A DNA stretch of 64,000 nucleotides, taken from NCBI GenBank assembly GCA_964036275.1, contig OZ038437.1, forward strand, positions 8,437,804 through 8,501,803, in the 5' to 3' direction. The stretch's first letter is position 1, and each line of letters opens with the position of its first letter. The DNA is from Litoditis marina (lineage: Eukaryota; Nematoda; Chromadorea; Rhabditida; Rhabditidae). Of this stretch, positions 44,377 to 55,100 are shown in pieces. The notes beneath the pieces are model-generated. The model saw only the letters and a program-made list of their open reading frames with translations, had not been told where the DNA came from and ran no database searches. A program made the position numbers and the translations under genes.

Positions 44377-47300
44377 ATGGTGAAAAACCTAATCGTGAAG
44401 TGCAAAGGCTTGCCTTATTCCTGTACCGAATCTGAACTCAAAACCTTTCTCGGAGGTATTTATTTGTTTTGGTTCTTACGATCCAATATTTCCTATTTTA
44501 TAAATGTTCTTCATTAGGAAACATCTATTCGGATGATTAGGAAATGTTGGGAAACGTGTTATTTTCGAAATATGTAATTTCAGATTTTCTCAACTTTTTC
44601 AAACAAAAACGTCCCGCCCTTTTCAATTCACGCAAGACGTTTTAAAGCATAGGAAAACAGCGTTTCGATCGATATTCATTATGGATGAACTATGTAATTG
44701 TTGATTCGTGCCTACTCAGACAACAATGCGCAATTATCACGAGAAAATTACAAAAAAATCTCATTCTAAACTTCTTATTATTCCAGGTTCCGGTATAACG
44801 AAGGTTGACATTCCTACACGGGACGGAAAGGCTCTTGGTGATGCTACTGTACATTTCGACGATGATCGTGCCTACAAGAATGCTTTGAAGAAAGATCGTG
44901 AACACATGGGAAGAAGGTAATTCAAAACAACGGCGGGACTTTATTCTATTATTCTGCCTAGGTGAAAAATAGTGACTTTGGGTAGGATCATAGTTTTTAC
45001 ATCGGCATTGAATAATATATGTAAGTCAATTTATTCATCAGCGTGTTTCGCCGACTTAATGCGATAGGTATTTTTTTTTCACAATTACCGCGGTTATAAA
45101 ATGCGCGCTTCAAAATTGTGAACTTGGCTTTAGTAGACTTTGTCCTGTAATGTTTTGTTTAACTTAACTCCTTCCAGATACATCGAAGTGTTCCCAGCAG
45201 ACGAGGATAGACCGGCTAGATCTTCGCGATTTGATCGAGGAGGGGGAAGAGACGAAAGACCCAGCAGATTCGACAGGTAACCGTTTTTAATTTACGAGTT
45301 GGAAAATTTGATTCATGTAATAATTACGTTCGATCATGTGAGACTGAAGGCTCGTTTTTATTGGATTTGAATTTTGATTGATATTCAATTCACGCTTGAG
45401 CATACAGCCTGTGAGTTTGAGGTCAGGGACCGTGATTTTCCCGTACCCCTGATCTAGAGCGGTAGTAGTTTCTTTGAGATTCATCACTTATACGTTGAAC
45501 AATGTCACATTTTGTGTATATACTTCCATTCATGTGTTATTGTTTACAGAGGACCCGGTCCCAGAGATGGTGGATTCGACGGTTATGGATACGGCGGTGG
45601 AAGTGGAAGGGGAGACATGGGTGGACCTAGGGTGAGTTTTTTTTTCATACACCGCCTAGGCCTCTTATTAGATGCAGGGTTGAAAAACAGCCAATTTCAT
45701 TAAAAAAAACTAGTGAAAACTAAATCAAAATTTATGAAAATCTCAATTTTGAACTATCATAAAGGGGTCGCGAGCTTTCAGGAAAAATGAGAGACCCCTG
45801 GCGGTGTACGGTTTGTTTTCAGAAGGTTCAGACCGATAGATTCATATTTGCCCCACAGTTTAGTTACTTAAATGAGAAGTCCGAAATTCTGATAAGTGAT
45901 TTTGCATCAAGAACAAGAACAGATTTCTCGTTTTCGAATTCATTTCATGGCTCACCAAATAACCTGTAACCATAGCTCCATAGCCCAGTGAGGTTGTCGG
46001 AATAGTCAGAAAAATTCGATAAACGGAATACTTTTTTTTGCCAAAAAAACGAGAAAATTTGTCTATTTTGTTGCAAAATCATGAATTTTCACGTGTTTTA
46101 ATCTAAAAACGAAGTACTTCTTGTCGAACCATACATGCCTGCAACGTTGTAACTTCATTTTTGTAATTCTAGGGCAACGGCGGTGGTCCCGGAGACGTGA
46201 TTGTGCGTATCCGGGGACTTCCGTTTGGATCCCTCGAGGTGGACGTATACGACTTCTTCGCACCGCTTCCTATTGTGCCGGTAGGTCAAATACATCCGTA
46301 TTTGTATCAATTATACTCTAGTAAAGTGGAAGGTTGTCTCTGATGATGCTCAGAAAAAACAGTACCGTTTTGTAAGAGAAATGATAAAAAAAGTTAGATG
46401 GAGGGTTGAAAAGAGTTGGAAAACGGCCAGTTTAATAAAAAAAACTAGTGAAAACAAACTCAAAATCGATGAAAATCGCAATTCAATTTTTAGAGGAAAT
46501 TCCCGTTTTGTAAGCGAAATGAGAAAAAAAGTTTCACGTATATCATTGTTGTTCAGCATAGTCACGCTTACGCATACGTGCTTAAATCACTAAAACTAAA
46601 TGAACTACACGATTTTCAAAGGTATATTATAATTTTATAAAGTAATTATTTATTAAATACTCTAACAATTCAATTTAATCGTTTCCTTCTCTATAGGGTG
46701 GTGTCCTGCTCCCAGACGAGCGATATGGACCGAAGGGAAAGGGCGAAGCGTTCATCGTATTCGAAGATCACCAAGCAGCCACCGCCGGACTACAACGACA
46801 CATGAAGAACATTCAACACCGGTTGGTTGTGTTTGTAGTTTGGTGTCTTCGTTGTTCTAATTTCTCTACTAAGTAGCCAACTTGAGGTGACTTTGTTGAT
46901 TGCTTTACCCAAGTTAGTTTTATTTATGGAATCGGGAATTCGGTTAAATTTAAATACCGTAAAAATGGGCCTTTCAACTCTGAAACCTTCGTTGTGGGTC
47001 ATCGAATTGATGTATCCTATATCCTATTTTCACCAGTTTTTTTGTCATCAGCAAAGTCACCTCTCGCCTGCCCATTGATACGGTGAGCAGGAAGTGTCAA
47101 GTTGACAGAAAGGCTCTTATCTAGTACTAGTAGCCATTAATCGGTTTCAACAGGAAGGCTGAGGTGGTTTCGATAGATTATTCTGGTGAATAGTGGAGAC
47201 ACAACGTGGTTGTGATACTGGCTGTTCGGAAAAGTCCCAGTTTTCCAAGAGTGTGAAATGATTAGGAATAATGGTTATTAAAGCTATGACAAGTCCATCA

Positions 47301-50121
47301 TTGTGTGCAAATGTCAATTTGATAGTGTTAGTGGTGGGAATTCGCGAATTAAATAGATTATGGTAAAATGGAATATGTATATGTCCCCATAGCCGGCTAG
47401 TGTGGTGTTTCATCGAACCAAATTACCTAATTTTGGCTCTTGGCTGGTAGATAGACTACTTGGTGTGATATGAATTTTAGTTTAGGGGATATGGGGCTTC
47501 GATTTTGGGGGTATTTTTGCATCTCAATCAGGGTCCGGGCATCAAAGTATTGGGTCTGGGATAGAGCAGGCGGTGGTTGGTTTTCATTATCGGCCAATCT
47601 AGTGATTAGGTTCCTGTATGCTTTATTCGTTGATAATTTGATAGAAGGATAGTCATAGACCGGTTCATGGAATGCGGTTCAGTGAATTTGGAAAGAGAAA
47701 GGGGCATTTGAATTGGGTGGATGGGACATACATTTTGACGAAATTGCATTCTGCACACACAATGACACAATGATGGACTTACCAATACCAAGCGTGAAAC
47801 ATTATTTTGTTATGATAAACATGCCACACTTAATGCGGAATAGTTAGAATCCTACTTAAAAGTTGCATAAAACTATTTCTTTCTGGCCTTTCCCTAGAAA
47901 ATGCCATTTTCGTTATTAACGTACTCACTCAATTTTCAATTAGAATTTAGAATGCTAAAATGAGTACATACACTTAGTGGTAAAATAGTGGTGGTATTCA
48001 GGTGGTAGTCGGCTATGGTAATTGGATCATGGTGCATTTAGGTACATCGAGGTGTTTGAGGCCAGCTACCAGGAGATGCAGGCCTTTTGTGAGGAGTATC
48101 GCCTTCGACCGCCGCGCATGCCCGCGACGCCCGGCAGCGGTGACTTTGGGCCGCCTCCAATGGGTCGCGGTGGGTACGACGGTGGTTACGGTGGGGCCCC
48201 ACCTTCGGGTTACAGTATGCCGCCTGGTCCGGGTGGACCACCAGCTCCCGCTGCCGACTATGGATACACACGCTCTCCGGCCTATCAGGATCGACGACCC
48301 GCTCCCGCCTACGAGCCGGAACCAATGCCACCCGCAGCCTACGACAGATATTCTGCGGCCCGCGCACCGGAGCCAGCCGCAAGGGACCCGTACGGGAGAC
48401 CGGCGGACCCGTACGCAAGAAGTGCACCCGCAGCTGCACCTGCGGTAGATCCGTATGGACGCCCAGTCGCCCCGGCGGCGCCAGTGGACCCATATGCGCG
48501 TCCGTCTGCACCCGCAGAAGATCCTTACGGAAGACGACCTTATCCGGCAGAAGATCCGTACGCACGTGCGCCTCGCGATCCGTACGAGAGAGAACGAGCC
48601 GCCCCCGCGGCAGACCCGTACGGCAGACCGGCGCCTACTGCGGACACGTGGCGAGATGACAGGGAGCCGGCACCGCGCGGCGGCGCCGCTCCGGCAGCCG
48701 CGGGCTACCCGCCGGCACCTGCTGCGGGTTATCCGCCTGCGGACAGTTGGGAGGGCTACGGGTACGGTGCCGACTACAGACAGCAACCAGCGGGAGGTCC
48801 GATGAGAAGAGAAAGAGAGCGGGAGCCGGCAGCAGGTGGTGGTGGTGGTAACTGGAGGGACGAGCGACGTGAGCCACGTGATGTGCCGCGTGGGCGTGAA
48901 CGACCGGGTCAGAAGTATGTGTTGAAGATGCGTGGAGTGCCCTTCAGGGCAGTGGAGGCTGATGTCTATGACGTGAGTTTTGGTTGGACATTATTGATTA
49001 TTAGACTGGACATTGTTGAATTTTGGAGATGGTTTGATGTTTTTGAAGAAGGTGTGAAGTTTGGTAAAACTAGATAATAGCAGCTTCGGTTTTAAAGTAA
49101 TAATGGAATGTTTTACTTTCTTCTGTTCCAGTGGTAGGGTTTGGTGTGTTGAAATGCAGAGATATTTTACGTAACAGGCTTACCTCTGAAGAAAATTGAA
49201 CATCGAATTTGGTTTCGGATTGTTTAGCTATAGGTTTCATCATCAACATCTAATCATACAGTACTTGGTATTTGGTGGCATGTTGAATAGTAGAATGGTT
49301 CGGATGGCTCAAATTTTTTTATATATAAAATTAGGACACTTCAATCTACTTAGAAGTGGGAACCATAAATAAATAACGTTATTTTCCTAAGCGTTCACTA
49401 ATATAACAAGCTAATTTGGAAACTTTTCTGTCCCGGAGAATGTATCAATAATCAATTCCACCATTCTCTTCAACCGTTAACAGAATCCTCCATTACCAGT
49501 TTTTCACAGATGTTTTCAAACTCTAACGACTGAACATATTATTATTATTATTATTACTATTATGGTTGTTTTAGTTCTTCGAGCCGATCCGTCCGGCCTC
49601 GGTGGAGATAGTTCGTGAGCCGGGCGGTCGTCCCTCAGGGGAGGCCCGCGTCGAGTTTGACAGTCGAAAGGACTATGACGATGCACTGCTCAAGGACAAA
49701 CAGTATATGGGTACGTTCTTTGAACGGTTTTTCTGATGATGTGGTAGAGTGGTGGTAATTATTACTTTTCCTTTACTCCAAAAAAAGTAACGTAAATAAC
49801 AGTATTGGGGTGTTTGAAGTGTCTCCTCGCTCTCTCCCCGCGTTTTTCAGATGTCACAATCAGCTTTAATAACTTTCATCAATGTTTTTCACACATTCAC
49901 ACATTTGCAATTAAACAGTGTTTTCTAGTTCAAGAGTGACGTGAGCATTTTGGAATTTCACTCCTTGTTTGGATTTAGGTTTTGTTCATGCTGCAGCCTA
50001 TTGCGCCTGAAACTTTGTTTACATAAGGGCAGAAATCGATAAATGGAACAGTTCATTCAATCATTCGATTACAGGCTCACGTTATGTGGAACTGTTCCCC
50101 GATTTCGGAGGAAGGTACTGA
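44377..50121 (+). CDS. hrpf-1: hnRNP F/H-like RNA-binding protein with three qRRM domains
   Basis: Nine exons keep one frame: 44377-44455, 44787-44916, 45178-45276, 45550-45631, 46173-46280, 46697-46821, 48042-48972, 49575-49710 and 50075-50121, giving 578 residues. RRM1 (about 4-75) has CKGLPYSCTESEL and ALKKDREHMGRRYIEVF. RRM2 (about 138-213) has IRGLPFGSLEVDVYDFF and HRYIEVFE. RRM3 (about 498-575) has MRGVPFRAVEADVYDFF and MGSRYVELFP. G-LP and RYxE(V/L)F with no aromatic RNP residues are typical of hnRNP F/H quasi-RRMs, which bind G-rich RNA in splicing control. Gly/Arg-rich DNA links RRM1 and RRM2; a Pro/Ala/Tyr linker with eight DPY(G/A/E)R repeats (about 322-402) links RRM2 and RRM3. 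The symbol is by resemblance to C. elegans hrpf-1; sym-2 is the other candidate. Confidence 0.9.
45646..45811. mobile_element. MITE family G (CATACACCGCC ends), intron 4 of the hnRNP gene
   Basis: CATACACCGCCTAGGCCTC at the left pairs with GAGACCCCTGGCGGTGTACG at the right, with AGGGGTCGCGAG inside. Related copies are at 60754-60969 and 61038-61246. Confidence 0.75.
45975..46130. repeat. decayed MITE family D copy, intron 4 of the hnRNP gene
   Basis: CCCAGTGAGGTTGTCGGAAT, then AGTCAGAAAAATTCGATAAA and TTTTCACGTGTTTTAATC, match the family D elements found in the phosphatase gene, but the ends are worn. Confidence 0.55.
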
Positions 50122-50417
50122 GATCATCCCAGGAAAATCAATATCTCATCTTGAACTTTGACCTCCAGACACTCCGTCTGTCTCTGGTTTTCCCTTGATC
50201 TTAGTGTTTCCTATATTGTTGTGATTCATCCATCGTCTGTCTCTAGCAAGTCTCACACTGTTTTGCGTTGTTTCTTATTTATGTTTGTTATTTTGTAACT
50301 CTTTCTAAAAGTGGAATTAGCATTGGTCTCTATTCGTATGTTATCTAGATTTCAACGGTCTCTCTTATGTCTGGTTTATTGTGTTGTATGTCTAATGTAG
50401 TCTAGAATGATTGCAAT

Positions 50418-50423
50418 AATAAA
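50418..50423 (+). terminator. poly(A) signal of the hnRNP F/H-like gene
   Basis: AATAAA occurs 297 bases after the stop codon, with GT-rich sequence downstream. No nearer canonical signal was seen. Confidence 0.5.
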
Positions 50424-50788
50424 TTTTGTTAATAAGCTCGGTTCTTGGTTTCAAAAGTTGGTTCCTTTGCAATATCTCAACTGAAAACATTGTCGCTTTG
50501 AGATTGAAGCGTTTTGGAACATTGAGTGGAAAATTGTTCATGGAAGAGTTAAGAATAGAGTGGGCTATTTTTCCCCAGGATAGTTAACAGAAGCTAGACG
50601 AAAATCGTGTTCCCGAGGTTACGTAGCATAAGGGCAAGGAAATTTTCGATCTGTTTGTGCTGTTCACAAGTTGTATGCGCTTGGCTTGAATTATGTTTAT
50701 CCGTGGTTCAAATGAAGTGTACACTAGCTCTACTATAGACTTAGTGATCAGGAATGTAATGTGTTTTACAACGGTTTCTTCTTTTCAG
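50424..50788 (+). promoter_or_regulatory. short intergenic gap ending in a putative trans-splice site
   Basis: The gap runs from the hnRNP poly(A) signal to CTTTTCAG (50781-50788), which is followed by the untranslated exon of the phosphatase gene. No TATA box is obvious. The spacing is long for a nematode operon but not excluded. Confidence 0.4.
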
Positions 50789-50842
50789 TAGACGTTAGTT
50801 TTCCCGCAAGGCGTCCCCGGTTTGCGCGGAAGTTTATAATTG
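50789..50842 (+). other. putative 5' untranslated exon of the 5-phosphatase gene
   Basis: TTTTCAG precedes it and GTGAGA follows it. Joined to the exon at 52175 it adds a stop codon (TAG) in frame upstream of the ATG at 52182 and no new Met, so it would be untranslated. Support is splice-signal quality only. Confidence 0.4.
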
Positions 50843-50939
50843 GTGAGATTTCTACCTTATCGTTTATTTCATATATTGAAGTGAAAACTGACTGAATTTA
50901 TTCACGATTCATATTGGTCCTTTATAGTAAATAGGTTTG

Positions 50940-51062
50940 TTAAGAAGGACGATTATGTGGTCCAATCCTAACGCTTCAGTCCTTTAAACTGTAATACATT
51001 TTTCAATTGCAGTTTAAAGGACCGTTTACACGGGATTGGTCCACATCATGGTCCTGGTTTAA
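50940..51062. mobile_element. TTAA-bounded palindromic MITE (family F)
   Basis: TTAAGAAGGACGATTATGTGG at the left is mirrored by CCACATCATGGTCCTGGTTTAA at the right, with TTAAACTG / CAGTTTAA inner arms around AATACATTTTTCAATT. Other copies are at 58191-58310, 63594-63724 and 63805-63934. TTAA at both ends suggests piggyBac-type insertion. Confidence 0.75.
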
Positions 51063-51114
51063 ATGATAAGGTTTAGTGCGGTGAAACGTGACGAGTCACG
51101 TGAGTGTCTGCTCC

Positions 51115-51835
51115 GTCCACAGGAGCGCCGGTTTCCCTGAAATTCCCCGATTTTTTCCCTGATTCTACCTCAATCGTTCCGGGATCATTTCGCGAAACGA
51201 TCAGAGCGAAAAGAAGGTGAAAACCGGGAAAAATCCCGGGAATTTCCCGGTTGTCACCTTACAATTTCTCAGTAACTTCTCAGAAATTTTTCACACGTGA
51301 TTGAAAAAACTAACAAGATTTTTTCTTGGTAAAAGTATTTTTCGAAAATGTTATCAAAAATATATTTTCTTGAAAAATATTTTTCAAAATATTAATAATA
51401 TATGGAGAGAATAGAAGTGCATATTTCATTAATAAAAACTTCATGAAATGAACTTCATTGTATCATCCCTATCGATATTCAGACCTCGATGTTGAGCTGA
51501 TAATTTCTAAAATATCAAATCACGGCACCCCTGGCCGCGCCGTATCTAGTACGGGTTACGCGATTGCCGCGGCGAAAGGCTGATTCACGCCTTTTTTTCC
51601 GATGCTTTTCCCCGATGCTGAGTTACCCTGACATTATCGAGAATTTGTAGGGTATTTCATCATATTTTTCCCGCACTTTTCCCTGATACTGAGTTTCCCT
51701 GAAATTTCCGAGAATTTGTAGAGTTTATACCTCCATTTCACCCTGAAAATACCTTGAACGTTCTCGGGGATTTCCCGGAAATTCCATTTCCCCGAAACAC
51801 CCTAGGTTTTTCCGGGTGCCCAATTTTCCGATGGT
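51115..51835. repeat. CCCGG/TTTCCC-rich repeat block in the leader intron of the phosphatase gene
   Basis: Words such as TTTCCCTGAAATTCCCCGA and GAATTTGTAG(A/G)GT recur on one side and AAATCCCGGGAATTTCCCGG forms local palindromes. It looks like a decayed mobile element of unknown class. A separate hairpin (CCACGGGAATAACCTT and AAGGTTATTCTCGTGG) lies at 51971-52034. Confidence 0.5.
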
Positions 51836-52181
51836 CCTTATTGTATGTAAGGCCAGCGGTTCTTTTGTAGGTCAAATATCTTCCCACATAAGGGTACCTG
51901 GGAAAGGTTTTAATAGTAATATAATAATAGGTTTATTCCACAAAATCACACACGTGTTATCAATTAAACATCCACGGGAATAACCTTAGAACCCGAAAGG
52001 GAAGGGGTGGGGTTAAAAGGTTATTCTCGTGGATATAGTTTGTAGGTCAGCTATTTTCGATGCAAAGTCTTGATGAATACGAAAATGCTTGTAAAATGAG
52101 AGGGAAAACGTCACAATTACTCTATTACTATACCCTTACACCTTATTTTAGTTTATTACATCGATATCTTTTAGTAGTCTC

Positions 52182-55100
52182 ATGACGTTCTACATGGGAG
52201 GCCAGCGACGTCAGGGCTACGTGCCCGGCAGGGATTCCATGGTAGACGAGGTTATGCGGGGATGGCAGAACAAGTTGGTCTATTTTGAAATTGTCCTATT
52301 TCTGTTGAATAGATGGGGGCATTGTGGTTTAGCGTCATGAATAGAGCCTTAAAGGAGGGCAGAATCGTAAGCTAATTTAGGTACCTATAAATAACGTTGC
52401 GCGCGCCAAAACCTGCAAAACGTGTCGACCATATGCAAATTAGGTTTCAATTGGAATTATACGCAACGGTTTCTCTTGAAACTCTTTCATATTAACTTTC
52501 CTTTCTGCCCCCCCCCCCCCCCCTTTAAGCTCAGATCAAGGTCCAAGGTGCCCGGGGTAATAGTGCATCTCCCGGCCATTTCAATTGACCTTATTATTTG
52601 TTAGCATTGAAGAAGACAAGAATTGAACGTAATTACGTGCAAATTTTTTTTCACCTTCTTAAACTTTCTTCATCCTCTCAGCATATACCAGTAAGTGCGA
52701 CTATTCGATAAAACGAATCGGTGATTAGATTTAGATACGTAAAATAGTTTCAAGTTTATTGCCTCTCCGCATAAAAGGAAGCCATACACCAGTAAAGTTA
52801 TCCGAATAGTCAGAAAATTCCGACAAATGGACTACTTTTTAGCCGAGTAGAAGAAAATAGGTCTACTTTTATTGACAAATCCCGAACTTTCACGTGTTTA
52901 CATCCGAAAACAGACTACTTTTTGTCGATCAGTCAGACCTTACTGGAACTGGTGTATGAAGGAAGCCTTTTTCAATATTTCCCATCATTGGGTCAACTGT
53001 AGTGAGTGAAGTTTGTTTGGTGAATTCTATATTTAACCGGGTTATTAGGTAACCTAACCCTTTCTTGGTAACCTATTTTTCAGGTATCCTCAGTAGGTAA
53101 CCGGTTGGTAACCTAAAATGAAAACCGGAAACCTGTTTTTCTAACGCAAAATGTGGTTTTTACCGTTAGTTTGAACGGCAACGGATTTTAGTTTCAGGTT
53201 ACTTCCAGGTTACCTACTAAGGTAACCTGAAAAAGAGGTTACCAAAAAAGGGTTAGGTTACCTGAAAACCCGGTTAGTTGTAGAATCGGCCAGTTTGTTT
53301 CAGATACTGCTCTTTCTCCGACTCGCTGATCTGTATCAGCACGTTCAATGTGAACGGAAAGAGTCCGCCCCCGTCGATACGCGGATGGTTTGCCGACGGA
53401 AAAGTAGCCGATTTCTATGCCGTGGGGTCAGTTGAAGACAGGCTCTGACCAAAGACCAGTAAGGTCCGACTAAGCGACAAAAAGTAGTCCGTTTTAGATG
53501 TGAACACGTGAAAATTTATGCTTTTTATCAGCAAAAATAGACCGATTGAAAACGAAAGTGAACAAGTGAAACTTTATGCTTTTCATCATCAAAAGTAGAC
53601 TGATTTTCTTATTTTTGGCGAAAAAGTAGTCCGTTTTTCGACTCTGGCTGACTAATAGGACAACTTTACTGGTGTATGGCTCTGACAAACATCTTGATTA
53701 CCAAAAAAAGTATAGTCTGTTCCACGCACTTATAACCCTCTACAGTAATCTTTGAGAACTTCTAGATCAACGTTTCGTAGTTTCATGTTTTTGGAATCAC
53801 TTCAATTTTCGCTATTTTGTTTTCTATCTATGCTATTACAAACACTGAAAGTTTGAAACCAAAATAATGATTTATTGATTAGAAAAAGGCTTATAATCAT
53901 ACGTAAAATACCCCCTCATTTCGATGTTGACTGATGTTCACTTTTGCCCTATTTTGACCGGGGCATGCTCATTTTTTGGGGGAATGTCACAGATTCTTGG
54001 TAAAATTGAAAAAAAAATCGTGTGTTTCAATAACATACGCTTACTTTTTGGGAATGCTCATGCTCACTTTTTTTGACCTGATGTGAACCTTTTTTACGTA
54101 TGCTTATAATCATGTGACAGATTACTGTAGAAGGACATCGATTGGTTTAAACGAACTATAACGAGACTAGCTCGTGGGGTGACGTATTTTATTCAGTTTT
54201 TTTCTACTTTTCTGGATTGTATTGTACGCGAAATGCTTCAGATCAGAATAGTGGTATGTTAATGTTGTTTATCAAATACCTTTTCAGTTTACAAGAAATG
54301 GACCTTTCTGTCGGTACCTATTTGATAGATAACCCGAAAAAGATGGAGGAATGGCTGGTGTGCATACAGAACTCGCTGCCCGGCGGACCGAACAACTATA
54401 CGGTGGTGAGTTGGGAGGGTTAGATGCGTAAAGGAGAAAAGTGGTCATACCCCAGTAAGGTCCGACTAAGCGACAATAAGTAAGCCGTTTTTTGATGTAA
54501 ACACGGTAACATTTAGGATTTAACCTCAAAAGTAGACCGATTTTCATCTTTTCGGCTAAAAAGTAGTTCGTTTTTCGAACTTTTCTGACTATTCGGACAA
54601 CCTTGCTGGTGTATGAAAGTGGTGTGATTCTGCAACATACCTAGGCAAACTTTGTTGAATAGTAGGATAATTTCAAAAACAAACGGCTCTTTCCTGGCAC
54701 GCATGAAACTTTTTGCATGTGAAATTATCAAATTTTAACGTACCCTGAGTAGTTTTTTGTCCCACTCCCCATCTGCTAAAGTTCTGGAAATAACGATTAA
54801 GTCATTTATACCTGAATACATTCTATTCTTGCTGAATGTTTTATGACTTTTTCCCATACTCAGAACACCTTTCTTTTCCCCCTTTTCCCGATAATAATGT
54901 GAAGTTATTTCGGTGCAAAATCATGAATTTGTACAATGTTTAATGATACACGAGACAGGAACCTCGATTTAGGGTGGTCACAGCTTACTGATTTGTTATA
55001 TTGGATATTCTGAATATCTCAGATCCACACACTAGTAAGATGTGACTATACTACAGAACATGATCCGGTTTCCGAGTACAATACTATACCTAAAAGTAAA

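Noticed and set aside
47147..47413. 88-codon minus-strand ORF inside hnRNP intron 6 as a nested gene
   Set aside because: No domain, signal peptide or splice support; composition is ordinary intron.
48013..48786. 257-codon minus-strand ORF opposite the hnRNP linker
   Set aside because: The plus frame continues spliced RRM-containing exons; the minus frame is Arg/Ser-rich antisense of Pro/Ala codons with no domain.
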